Shown piece after piece: positions 35,499-43,677 of a stretch of DNA of 64,000 nt. The stretch comes from Mechercharimyces sp. CAU 1602 (GTDB taxonomy: Bacteria > Bacillota > Bacilli > Thermoactinomycetales > JANTPT01). The position numbers and the translations under genes were made by a program. The notes under the pieces are model-generated. The model worked only from the letters and a program-made list of their open reading frames with translations, was not told the DNA's origin and did not search any database. Numbering within the stretch: position 1 is the first letter of the stretch; each line of letters opens with the position of its first letter. The stretch covers positions 1,691,336 through 1,755,335 of the forward strand of contig NZ_JANTPT010000001.1 in assembly GCF_024753565.1 (NCBI RefSeq), in the 5' to 3' direction.

Positions 35499-37046
35499 AT
35501 GAGACCTACTTCGTTAGATTGTTATATATATCTACGAAAAAGCCGAAGCGACATCGAAGAAGAAAAAAAAGCACTGTCTGAAGGTTATACCTATGATGTC
35601 TTAGAACGTCACAGAAGCCAACTCCTTGATCTCGCTAAGAATGAAGAACACAATATCATTGATATATATGAAGAAGTAGTATCGGGAGAATACCTTATTG
35701 ATAGACCTCAAATACAACGGGTGCTAAAGCTAGTGGAGCAAGGGCACTGTGATGCTGTCTTAGTCATGGATCTAGACCGCTTAGGTCGAGGAGACATGTT
35801 TGATATGGGCTCGATCTATCGTGCTTTCCAATATAGCGATACTCTAATCATTACTCCCACTGAAGTTATCGACCCCAGTACAGATGGAGCAGAACTCCTA
35901 TTTGGTGTGAAATCTATTTTGGGAAGGGAGGAATTAAAAAGCATAACGAAGCGGATGCAACGGGGTCGCCATGCTTCTGCTAAAGAGGGTAAATCAATAT
36001 CAAAAAAGCCCCCATACGGCTATTTAAGGGATGAAAACTTAAAGTTATACCCCGACCCCAAAACTGCTTGGGTAATAAAGCATATTTTTAATCGGGTCAT
36101 CGAAGGAGCTGGCAGACAGCAGATTGCACAAGAACTCGATTCTATGGGGGTAGTACCTCCCATGGGAGAAGGTCTATGGTGCCCCTCGACAATTTCTTCA
36201 ATGATTAAGAACGAAGCATATATCGGCAATATCGTCTGGCAAAAGACAAAGTATACGAAGCGAGGCGGGAAATACCAACAAGAACGGCTCCCTCGTGAAC
36301 AATGGAAAATTAGCGAGAACGCTCATGAACCTTTAATACCTGAGGAGTTCTTCAAACGCGCAAATGAATCTTACTCCGGTCGATGGCGACCCCCTACAAA
36401 AGAATCCAGCGAGCTTAGCAACCCATTAGCAGGGGTCTTGGTTTGTAAACTGTGTAATCGTGCAATACGACGGTTTCCAAGAAAGAACCGTCCCAACGCA
36501 TCACTGAGGTGTACCTATCCAGGCTGCAAAGGAAAGCAAAAAGGAACAACCTTTGATCTAGTAGAAGAGACAATAATTGATGCTCTGAAACAAACTACTA
36601 ATCAATATGAGCTAAAAGATGACACTGACAACAATCATTACGAAAATACTATCAACATCAAAGAACAAGCCATAAAGAAATACAATTCAGAGCTAAAAGA
36701 AACAAAAGAGCAGAGAAACAAGCTACACGACTTTTTGGAAAAGGGAATCTACGATGTTGATACTTTCAAGGAAAGAAACCAGGTATTGAGCAGGCGTATA
36801 AAAAAGATCGAAGATCAACTTGATCAAATAGAACAAGAAATCGAAGAGGAAAAAATACACCAAAAACAAAAGAGAGAAGTAATTCCAAGATTAAAAAGCG
36901 TACTTGACGCTTATCGTCAAACCGAAGAAATCAGAGAAAAAAACCGCCTCTTAAAGACGGTTCTGGAAAAAGTAACGTATTTTCGTGACCCTAGCTGGAC
37001 AAACCAAGGTCAGTTTGAAATAAAGTTACACTTGAGGATCAAGTAA
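35499..37046 (+). CDS. large serine recombinase of element 1
   Basis: 515 residues. The resolvase domain starts YIYLRKSRSD with catalytic Ser about 15, followed by VLVMDLDRLGRGD. The recombinase domain has KKPPYGYLRDE and SMIKNEAYIGNIVW. A zinc ribbon (CKLCNRAIRR, CTYPGCKG) precedes a long coiled coil rich in Glu/Lys. This is the integrase class of SPbeta SprA and skin SpoIVCA. The ATG at 35499 follows AAAGGTG. Its stop lies 54 bp from the right att core of element 1, so it should catalyse integration into, and with a helper excision from, yhbH. Confidence 0.92.
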   Translation: MRPTSLDCYIYLRKSRSDIEEEKKALSEGYTYDVLERHRSQLLDLAKNEEHNIIDIYEEVVSGEYLIDRPQIQRVLKLVEQGHCDAVLVMDLDRLGRGDMFDMGSIYRAFQYSDTLIITPTEVIDPSTDGAELLFGVKSILGREELKSITKRMQRGRHASAKEGKSISKKPPYGYLRDENLKLYPDPKTAWVIKHIFNRVIEGAGRQQIAQELDSMGVVPPMGEGLWCPSTISSMIKNEAYIGNIVWQKTKYTKRGGKYQQERLPREQWKISENAHEPLIPEEFFKRANESYSGRWRPPTKESSELSNPLAGVLVCKLCNRAIRRFPRKNRPNASLRCTYPGCKGKQKGTTFDLVEETIIDALKQTTNQYELKDDTDNNHYENTINIKEQAIKKYNSELKETKEQRNKLHDFLEKGIYDVDTFKERNQVLSRRIKKIEDQLDQIEQEIEEEKIHQKQKREVIPRLKSVLDAYRQTEEIREKNRLLKTVLEKVTYFRDPSWTNQGQFEIKLHLRIK

Positions 37047-37100
37047 AGTCTCCTCACCCATATAATATTTGCTTCCACTATCGGTTATATCTTGGTTAAC

Positions 37101-37110
37101 TATACTGGTT
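37101..37110. other. att core, right end of element 1
   Basis: TATACTGGTT, identical to 11951-11960. Inside is CTTGGTTAAC; outside is yhbH coding sequence (CACTTCACCG on the plus strand). Confidence 0.85.
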
Positions 37111-37464
37111 CACTTCACCGTATCCAAAAAGATTAGATAATTTCATGATTTCTGTAACTAGTTCTACGCATTTTTCATTATCTGAGGTGAGGTTGTCACC
37201 GTCAGAAAAATGAAAGGGATAGATATTGTATCGTGACGGAGAATAGCGTTGGTGAATTAATTCTAAAGCCAGTCTGTATGCAGAGGAGCAAATAGTACCG
37301 CCACTCTCTCCTTTAGTGAAAAAATCCTCTTCACTTACTTCTTTTGCCTCCGTGTGATGAGCAATAAAAGCGATTTCCACTTTCTCATACTTCGTGCGCA
37401 AAAAACGCACCATCCAAAAAAAGAAACTGCGGGCGATATATTTTTCATATACCCCCATACTTCC
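37101..37464 (-). CDS. yhbH: yhbH, second (middle) piece, flanked by both elements
   Basis: The frame begins in the 14-bp core (GSMGV) and reads [68 protein letters not shown] and [10 protein letters not shown]. This is the central vWA-like part of YhbH (DUF444). As it stands it has an ATG at 37458 by chance but no ribosome site, and ends in a TAA inside element 1. It is a 340-bp island of host gene between two mobile elements. Confidence 0.93.
37451..37464. other. att core, left end of element 2
   Basis: ACCCCCATACTTCC, identical to 53912-53925. Just inside the element, GTTCCGTAACTAACTA (37469-37484) is one arm of the rebuilt attP. Confidence 0.9.
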
Positions 37465-37496
37465 ATGAGTTCCGTAACTAACTACGAAGAAACCAG

Positions 37497-39032
37497 CTAT
37501 ATACTCACATTATAGTATATCTCTATTTCATTGTTATCAGATACAACCTTCTCGATAAAGAGATGAAGATAGGTTCGTAATTGCTTCTTATCGGTTATGT
37601 TCATTTTAAAATACTCGTCGATCCTCTCTATCAATTCATCGCTCCGAGAATCATCATCTCTTGCCTTGGATAAGCTCACTTCAAGGTGCTTCTTTTGGTC
37701 GATTAATTTATCCATCTCGCTTTTAATTCGTTTTGTAAGATAACGGTACTGTTCTTGGTTCATATTTTCTCTCTCAAAGTAAAGGTCTGCATGATCTTTA
37801 TTTAACTTATCAATCCGAAGATCCAACTCTTTAACCTCCTTCTCAGTACCCTTTACTTTCGATGGTTTACGACTAATGTAGTCTTGGCTTTTCAGCTCTT
37901 CAAATACAATCTGTAGCCTCTTTGTTAAGGCATCTATCACTTTCTTCTCTAATACCTCTCCATTTATATTTGCTTGTTTACAGTATGCCCTTCCGTATAT
38001 ATGATAGGTCTGACATATATAGTAGCGGTACTCCTTTGACAGATGGGACCGTTTTTGGCACATCATCCGTCCACCGCATTTATTGCAAAAAAGAATACCG
38101 GTTAGTGGATGATAGGCATTTGGAGCTACTTCACGTGTAACCCTTTTAGAACGGATTTCCTTTGCACGGTTAAATGTCTCTTTATCAATAATCGCCTCAT
38201 GTGCGTCACTTACTATAACCCACTCATCGGGATCATTAATTATCCGTTTCCATTTTTTCTTCCCCTGAGTTCCATCTTCGTAGTCCCGCACTCGCTTTTG
38301 CGTAGTTTTATTATAGACAACCTTCCCTGTGTACGCCTCATTCTTTAATACATCCGCAACAGTCTTCCTGCTCCAAAGACGTCCAGAATCCTTTAGCAGA
38401 TTATTTTCATTCAAGTACTCCGCGATTTTAAAAGAGCCAAAGCCTTCTTCGGTGTACATCTGATAAATTTTCTCTACAATCCTCGACTTTTCTTGATCCT
38501 TAATCAGTTTTCGGTTTTCTAACGTATAGCCAAAAGGCGGCATGCCCGTCCAAAAACCTTGTCGTGCTTTTTCCTTGTTACCAAGCCGAACACGTATTGC
38601 CGTTTTTTCTGATTCATACTCTGCAACAGCAGAATGAATCGTAAAGAGAAAGTTACTATCGTCCTTCGCACTATCGAAACTCTCTTCATACGAAACAACT
38701 CGAAGTCCTTTAACTTTTAGACGGTCAAGCACGTCTAGTGCCTCTTGTGTATTTCTCGCAAATCGGCTTATTCCTTTAAAAAGAACAACTTGAAACTTGC
38801 CTTCTTCAGCATCCTTCAGTAACCGTTTCATTGCTGGTCTAGTCCATAGTGAATGCTTTGTTGCTGATACCCCTGTGTCCTGATAAACCAACTCGTCAGG
38901 TATCGATCCAAGATCTCGCGACTTAACAAATTCTCTTAATAAAGACACTTGATGCTCAACTGACTCTGCTTGTCTATCCAAACTAACACGTGCATAAACT
39001 GCACATACTGATTTTTGAATTGATGTGGACAA
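37497..39032 (-). CDS. large serine recombinase of element 2
   Basis: 511 residues. The resolvase domain has [11 protein letters not shown] with catalytic Ser about 17, [13 protein letters not shown] and [10 protein letters not shown]. The recombinase domain has [14 protein letters not shown] and [15 protein letters not shown]. The zinc ribbon is [10 protein letters not shown] with [12 protein letters not shown], and a coiled coil follows. The start is a TTG with AGGGGGG eight bases upstream. The stop is 32 bp from the left att core of element 2. The gene points at its counterpart in element 1 across the middle yhbH piece. The two proteins are clearly different in sequence, so they are independent integrases. 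Confidence 0.92.
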   Translation of the reverse strand: MSTSIQKSVCAVYARVSLDRQAESVEHQVSLLREFVKSRDLGSIPDELVYQDTGVSATKHSLWTRPAMKRLLKDAEEGKFQVVLFKGISRFARNTQEALDVLDRLKVKGLRVVSYEESFDSAKDDSNFLFTIHSAVAEYESEKTAIRVRLGNKEKARQGFWTGMPPFGYTLENRKLIKDQEKSRIVEKIYQMYTEEGFGSFKIAEYLNENNLLKDSGRLWSRKTVADVLKNEAYTGKVVYNKTTQKRVRDYEDGTQGKKKWKRIINDPDEWVIVSDAHEAIIDKETFNRAKEIRSKRVTREVAPNAYHPLTGILFCNKCGGRMMCQKRSHLSKEYRYYICQTYHIYGRAYCKQANINGEVLEKKVIDALTKRLQIVFEELKSQDYISRKPSKVKGTEKEVKELDLRIDKLNKDHADLYFERENMNQEQYRYLTKRIKSEMDKLIDQKKHLEVSLSKARDDDSRSDELIERIDEYFKMNITDKKQLRTYLHLFIEKVVSDNNEIEIYYNVSI

Positions 39033-39085
39033 AAGAAAAACCCCCCTGAGGGATTTAGTTAGTTATGTAACGTATACAGTCTACG

Positions 39086-39268
39086 TTAGTCCGGAAAAGT
39101 TATAGAATCGAGACCCTTTATCGGTAAAGTATCTTTATTTCGCTCCCCTATAACTAATATATCTTCACCTAGTTGTCCGTTAACGTACTGTGTTAATGAA
39201 ATGGTCACTGCTTCTAAAAGATCACTTTCCCCAGAATATTCTTTAATAATAATAGGCTCTTTTTTCAA
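39086..39268 (-). CDS. small hypothetical protein upstream of the recombinase
   Basis: 60 residues, acidic, starting from a TTG behind GAGGAGGG. It contains ESDLLEAVTISLTQYVNG. It is the only small gene beside this recombinase, so it is another candidate helper factor, without sequence proof. Confidence 0.45.
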   Translation of the reverse strand: MKKEPIIIKEYSGESDLLEAVTISLTQYVNGQLGEDILVIGERNKDTLPIKGLDSITFPD

Positions 39269-40167
39269 TTTAAAAGGTTCCCTCCTCTTTAGCTTTATAA
39301 CAGTATACGAACTTTACAATTTGTCCTATAACTACTGTCTGAGTCTCAACTCACTATATTTACACGATCATTCGATCGTATCCATCCGTATTTAGATCAA
39401 ACCGTCAGAGTAATATATCCATTCATCGAAAGCCGGGGTTTCAAAGCTAATTCGAATGACGACAAGATCTTCGTTTTCCTGGCATTATATAGTCATAATA
39501 TTCAGTTTATAAATGCCGACCTGTTTTGCCAGGGTCGCCAGCTTCCGCTGTTTTCGGTTTCGTGATCAACGTCAAATCCGTCAATATGCATTACTATTTC
39601 GTAGTTGAGCGTGGATGCGTCAAATATGTTGTCCTAACTTTTCGTTCACTACCCAATTCATCCGAACAAGTTGCGCATATATCGTGTATCCTTTCTCGCG
39701 GCAGTATCGATATTCCTTGGGCTGTCGGAGATCGGTAATAAGAAGTTCAAATCCTCCTCGCTTTTACACACGGTTATTCTCCTTTCCATATTTGACTCGT
39801 AAAGGATGCATATCTAAGAAATTTTATGTTTGAATGAATATCTACGGACAAGATAAATTTTCCGATCTATAAATTCGATCAAAAGAGTCCTTTTGATCAA
39901 TTAGCATAAAAGATATTATAATTCGTAATATTTAAATTATAGTTAGGTAAGCTTTATCTACTAATGATACATTCCCGGTCAATTTAAGCGATGTTGATGA
40001 TATAGAGGGAGTTAAGATCTCAAGAAAGAGATTTGATTGAGTGACAAGGGGAAGTTGGATGGGTTATGTATAAATAATTGTAGAAACAAGATCAGCGTGC
40101 AAAAAATCTGTGAGAAGAAGTGTCTGTATTATTTTACAGACACTCTCTCACTCTACTATTATCTTCA
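39269..40167. other. decayed region without intact genes
   Basis: Minus-strand scraps can be read, for example RGGFELLITDLRQPKEYRYC near 39740, but stops interrupt them. A hairpin around AGTGTCTGTA/TACAGACACT lies near 40125. Nothing else is visible. Confidence 0.35.
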
Positions 40168-40347
40168 CTACTCCTTCTTACTTGTTTTCATTACCACCAT
40201 GAAAAGGATAGTAATGAAAATATAGTAAATGATTGTAGCAAATAAAACGCTGGCCCAAGTGATGCTATCACCAAATATGAGATTGTACAAAACAAAACTC
40301 ACTATGAATACTAACGGTGCAACTATAAAAAGTAAACGTTTAAGCAA
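40168..40347 (-). CDS. 59-residue two-helix membrane protein, possible immunity
   Basis: Starts at a TTG overlapping the last codons of the upstream secreted-protein gene, with GGAG at seven bases inside that gene. Two hydrophobic helices (about 3-22 and 31-53) end in KTSKKE. Tight coupling to a bacteriocin-like gene suggests an immunity peptide. Confidence 0.55.
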   Translation of the reverse strand: MLKRLLFIVAPLVFIVSFVLYNLIFGDSITWASVLFATIIYYIFITILFMVVMKTSKKE

Positions 40348-40885
40348 TTTTCTTCTCCTTCATGCCGTAGATGGCGCATTTTCCACTATAGTAGGTTAAT
40401 GTTGCTGCTAAACCTGCAACACTAGAACCAACAAAATATCTCAGAGCAATTTTGGCAGCTTCCTTAAATGCTCTCGTTTTAATATAGTGAGCTATCCCAG
40501 CGTTCATCATTGACTGAAATGCATTAACCCCGAAAAAGTCGATTAAAGACGATTGCATACAACCCCACCATGAAGCAGCCTGATAACCTTTTCTGTTAGG
40601 AATTCCGGAGATAGCGTTATTTTGTTGTATTTCCTTTTCTAATAAGTCTAAGGCTGGGTCATTACCGAATTTTTCTCTTATTTTCTTGAAATCTAAATCT
40701 ACAACATTCCCATTTTCATCATGTTGTGAGGCTTCGTCACTAATAAACCTAAGCGCTTCTTCCATTTCCTTCAAGCGATCTTCGTAGTCTTTGTTACTGT
40801 TTTGAGCATTTGCGATTGGGGAAAGAGTTACAGAGAGAACAAGAAGAAAAGAAGTTGCAACCAAAATAAACTTGACCATTCTCAT
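40340..40885 (-). CDS. secreted bacteriocin-like protein
   Basis: 181 residues. A signal peptide ends ANA (about residue 27). A charged segment of about 70 residues follows. The C-terminal 80 residues start near ASWWGCMQSSLIDFFG, are helical and hydrophobic, and hold two Cys (WWGC and SGKCAIYG). The plan of leader, acidic pro-region and hydrophobic two-Cys toxin resembles SdpC-type processed toxins, without clear homology. The ATG follows AGGAGG at eleven bases. A small membrane protein gene is translationally coupled behind it. Confidence 0.55.
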   Translation of the reverse strand: MRMVKFILVATSFLLVLSVTLSPIANAQNSNKDYEDRLKEMEEALRFISDEASQHDENGNVVDLDFKKIREKFGNDPALDLLEKEIQQNNAISGIPNRKGYQAASWWGCMQSSLIDFFGVNAFQSMMNAGIAHYIKTRAFKEAAKIALRYFVGSSVAGLAATLTYYSGKCAIYGMKEKKIA

Positions 40886-41183
40886 TGTTACTTATTCCTC
40901 CTATTGAACCTATTTATACCTTCAATAGAAAAGGTAACATAAATTAGATTATCAATCAAATAGATTCTGTTTCTAGGTATTCATTGTCTATCGGGAGCAC
41001 CGTAATAGGGATATATATTACAAGAAAAACGGTTTCAAAAGGACCTGGTCTACTTTCTCCATACCAGATACTCAAGGTACCTTTTCCCACTGGAATACAT
41101 GAGCAATGCTTATACTCTACCCTGTTGTTTCACGTGTTCCAATGCGGTGATCCCTAGAGGAGCAAAAGAAAAGCCACTAACTT

Positions 41184-41459
41184 GTGGCTGAGGAGAGGCA
41201 TGATAATCGATGCTTTAATTTTTTTGGAGATATTTTCTGTCATCAAGGTCTAAACGAAGAAAGTGTCCCATACTATGAAAAAGCCTTCAAGCATGCGAAG
41301 ACGTATAAATTAATCATCAGAGAAGCACAAATTTCCAAGAGACTCGCATCATCGTGGAAAAACATCGATCAGCAGGAGTTTAACCGATGCTTAAATAATA
41401 TGTATGAGATACAATCTTACTATAAGAGACTGCTTTTCAGAAGGAGGAGACTACCTTGA
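41184..41459 (+). pseudogene. 3' fragment of a TPR-type (Rap/AimR-like) regulator
   Basis: 91 codons from a GTG just after an in-frame stop. EESVPYYEKAFKHAKTYKLI and EFNRCLNNMYEIQSYYKRLL are typical last TPR helices of RRNPP regulators. The N-terminal DNA-binding or phosphatase part is gone. A small peptide gene overlaps its stop, as in rap-phr pairs. Confidence 0.6.
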
Positions 41460-41581
41460 AAAATTGGGCTAAAGTGTCTCTTGTTATTGCCATCATTACT
41501 ATCATTCCTCTAGTAAACGTCACTACTTCAATGTCAGTGAAAGAGCAATCTACTCAGCTCACTGAGCCAATAGGACATTAG
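41456..41581 (+). CDS. Phr-like signalling peptide precursor
   Basis: 41 residues from a TTG that overlaps the TGA of the TPR fragment, with AAGGAGGAG upstream. A short basic start, a hydrophobic export signal (VSLVIAIITIIPLV) and a hydrophilic C-terminus ending QSTQLTEPIGH follow the Phr/AimP layout. The mature signal would be the last five to seven residues, by analogy. The receptor next to it is truncated, so the system is probably orphaned here. Confidence 0.6.
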   Translation: MKNWAKVSLVIAIITIIPLVNVTTSMSVKEQSTQLTEPIGH

Positions 41582-41586
41582 AGGTA

Positions 41587-41609
41587 AGCCGGAGCAAGTT
41601 GCTCCGGCT
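41587..41609 (+). terminator. terminator after the peptide gene
   Basis: AGCCGGAGCAA pairs with TTGCTCCGGCT and is followed by ATTTTCTTTC. Confidence 0.75.
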
Positions 41610-42000
41610 ATTTTCTTTCTTACTCTTCGTTTACTCCATCACCCATCCCCCGTGTCTTCGGGTCAACCAAAATTCCCATCATCATATAGATATACATCTC
41701 GTATCGATCCGCGATAACCTACGAAAAACCTTCATCCACAAGAAAATATAGCTACATTAGGTGCTTTGTTGAGTCATCTGGTTAAATTGGACTGCTGTAT
41801 AGTCAAAAACCGGACGCTGCTTCTACTTAACGCTATGCCTTCCATCTCTGTCATATATTAATCTAACTCTTCATATTCACTAGGAGACAACTCATCTATA
41901 TTTTCCGCCATGGCTTCGATCAAATCCCGTAAATGATCGTTGTTATTTCCGGTTTATTCGCATATAATGAATGTAACAAAACGAGATTAGAGTGGTATTC
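41610..42000. other. gene-poor stretch
   Basis: A minus-strand scrap near 41860-41950 reads HLRDLIEAMAENIDELSPSE, like the C-terminus of a small phage regulator. No intact gene. Confidence 0.35.
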
Positions 42001-42474
42001 ATGAACAAAAGATTTAAAAACAGATCTTTCATCTTGAGACATTTCGGTCACGAGTTCTTGGTGATCTGTCCCCGATGCCAATCATGCGCTAAGGTTTTTC
42101 CTGCCGACAAGCCCACCTTCCCTTTAGATCCCCCGCACACTAAAAATCCGATAAGATTTTGCTGTATCGTATGCAGTCTTACTGATGAAATATCTCCTTA
42201 TCCCAACTCTATCAGTATTGACGCTGACTTTTATTTTGGGTATCCATTATACTTAAAGATTTCCTGCGTAGGAGAAACGCTGTGGGCGCTCAACAAAGAG
42301 CATTTAGAGTACCTCGAAAACCTCGTAGAAGCTAAATTTAGAAAGGTAGAGTCCAACCATAATCGAAGTATGGAAAATCACTTGCCTCAATGGATGACCT
42401 CTGCCAAAAACCGAAGTGCCGTATTAAAATCGATTCAACGATTAAAAGAAAAACTCCCCACTAAGGAGGCATGA
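42001..42474 (+). CDS. zinc-ribbon protein of unknown function
   Basis: 157 residues. Cys pairs CPRCQSC and CCIVC (about 22-60) suggest a zinc ribbon. A helical C-terminus contains NHLPQWMTSAKNRSAVLKSI. The ATG at 42001 has only a weak site. It overlaps the start region of the tyrosine recombinase gene, so the two are coupled. Role unknown, perhaps DNA binding with the recombinase. Confidence 0.55.
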   Translation: MNKRFKNRSFILRHFGHEFLVICPRCQSCAKVFPADKPTFPLDPPHTKNPIRFCCIVCSLTDEISPYPNSISIDADFYFGYPLYLKISCVGETLWALNKEHLEYLENLVEAKFRKVESNHNRSMENHLPQWMTSAKNRSAVLKSIQRLKEKLPTKEA

Positions 42475-42479
42475 TTCGC

Positions 42480-43037
42480 ATGGAAATCGTTCACCCCATC
42501 AAAGACAAGCGCAAGATTAACGCCATGAAGCGCCAATTAAACGACCGTGACCGCCTTCTCTTTGTCATCGGAATCAACTCGGCACTTCGTATTAGCGATA
42601 TCCTTCGTCTTCGAGTCGCAGATGTCCGTGATAAAGACGGAACCATCTCCGAATACATCTTCGTCCGCGAAGAGAAGACGAAAAAGTCGAAAAGGTCCCT
42701 AGTAAATGGCGCAATTAAACGTGAGTTAACCGCTTATTTAACTTCCGATAAGAGCGATGATGCATACCTATTTCCCTCACGGAAAGGTATAAACAAACCG
42801 ATATCCCGTTTCCAAGCGCTCCGTATCCTTAAACAGACGGCAGAACGTGTTGGCATCAAAGAGAACGTGGGAACGCATACGCTTCGTAAGACTTTCGCGT
42901 ATCATCGATTCAAATCTGGCGTAGACATTACGTATATCACAAAAGCGCTGAACCATTCGAGTCAGCGCGAGACGATGCGATATATCGGTATTGAACAAAG
43001 CGATATGGACGAAATTTACGCCGGAATCGAGTTATAG
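42480..43037 (+). CDS. small tyrosine recombinase
   Basis: 185 residues, essentially only the catalytic domain. LRISDILRLR carries the first Arg (about 38), KTKKSKRS the Lys, THTLRKTFAYH the His-x-x-Arg pair (about 137-140), LNHSS the second His and MRYIG the Tyr nucleophile. The N-terminal arm or SAM-like domain is missing. The ATG at 42480 follows AAGGAGG at nine bases. It is not at an element end, so it is unlikely to be the integrase of element 2. Its 3' end plus terminator is copied at 19850 and 44603. Confidence 0.8.
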   Translation: MEIVHPIKDKRKINAMKRQLNDRDRLLFVIGINSALRISDILRLRVADVRDKDGTISEYIFVREEKTKKSKRSLVNGAIKRELTAYLTSDKSDDAYLFPSRKGINKPISRFQALRILKQTAERVGIKENVGTHTLRKTFAYHRFKSGVDITYITKALNHSSQRETMRYIGIEQSDMDEIYAGIEL

Positions 43038-43058
43038 ATGGCGTTTTTCTTTTGCGTA

Positions 43059-43092
43059 GAAAAAGCGACTCCGAGGAGGAAGTCGCTTTTTC
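43059..43092. terminator. bidirectional terminator
   Basis: GAAAAAGCGACT and AGTCGCTTTTTC form a 12-bp stem between the recombinase and the convergent SMI1 gene. Confidence 0.8.
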
Positions 43093-43104
43093 AATTACTT
43101 AATC

Positions 43105-43677
43105 CTATTCAGAGAAAGCGTCCAAGAATTCACTAAATGAAGTACATACCCACAATTCTATTTTTATTTTCTCCCCATCAAATACATCGTTTGGACCATC
43201 GTCTGATCCGAGTAGAAAAATACCTGAAGGATTCTTTTTATTTTCTGTTGGATAGAAGAAGCAATACTGATTAAGAGCTGAATCAAACGCAAAAGGTACA
43301 ATAGTTCCTTCTATGGAGCCACCTACGTCATCTAAAATATCCTTAACTTCATATTCTATCTCTGAAAATGAATAAAAATCATCTAGTTCATACTCTTCGC
43401 CATTTATCTCTCCATACAATGTCTTTTTAGGGTTCCCATAGATAGAAAGCCACTTTGAAAAGTCTTTAGGTAAATTGACTCCGAGTCTACTTTCAAATTC
43501 CAATACATCAGTTTCAGAGATAGCTACCTTTCTCTCTACCCAAGTTGTCGATGAGTAAGACAAAAACCCACTTAAGTAAGTATCCGTGGAAAGATAGCGC
43601 ATAGAAAAAAGAAGCCAGAGCGGGCATTCCAAAACTATGAGCATTCCATGCCCCATGATCGAAAGTCGCCCAAACAA
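43105..43677 (-). CDS. SMI1/KNR4 immunity protein fused to out-of-frame PrsW sequence
   Basis: The C-terminal 145 residues are a normal SMI1/KNR4 domain: VNLPKDFSKWLSIYGN, VPFAFDSALNQYCFFYP and a C-terminal TSFSEFLDAF. Upstream of TWVERKVAIS the frame runs through PrsW coding DNA in another frame, and the native start is lost at a junction near 43548. Expression would depend on a start inside PrsW (for example the ATG for MRYLSTDTYL), so it may be silent. Confidence 0.65.
   Translation of the reverse strand: MFGRLSIMGHGMLIVLECPLWLLFSMRYLSTDTYLSGFLSYSSTTWVERKVAISETDVLEFESRLGVNLPKDFSKWLSIYGNPKKTLYGEINGEEYELDDFYSFSEIEYEVKDILDDVGGSIEGTIVPFAFDSALNQYCFFYPTENKKNPSGIFLLGSDDGPNDVFDGEKIKIELWVCTSFSEFLDAFSE

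Larger units (their letters stand above)
11951..37110. mobile_element. Element 1: 25.15-kb yhbH-intervening element with large serine recombinase
   Basis: Bounded by identical 10-bp cores at 11951-11960 and 37101-37110. Deleting one core plus the interior rejoins the second and third yhbH pieces in frame. The circle junction would read CTTGGTTAAC-core-TAAGTGACCAGG, with imperfect inverted arms (ATATCTTGGTTAACT against ATATCCTGGTCACTT, 11 of 15 matching), typical of serine-integrase attP sites. A serine recombinase gene ends 54 bp from the right core. The cargo is toxin, immunity and small-peptide cassettes, an IS1182-family element and decayed phage genes. No phage structural module is present, so it is a degenerate prophage or skin-like element. 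Confidence 0.88.

Noticed and set aside
37101-37458. An independent 120-residue gene starting [11 protein letters not shown].
   Set aside because: It has no ribosome site, and its sequence is the middle of YhbH bounded by two att cores.
42480-43037. The tyrosine recombinase as the integrase of element 2.
   Set aside because: It lies about 5 kb inside the element, lacks the N-terminal DNA-binding domain, and the serine recombinase is at the boundary.
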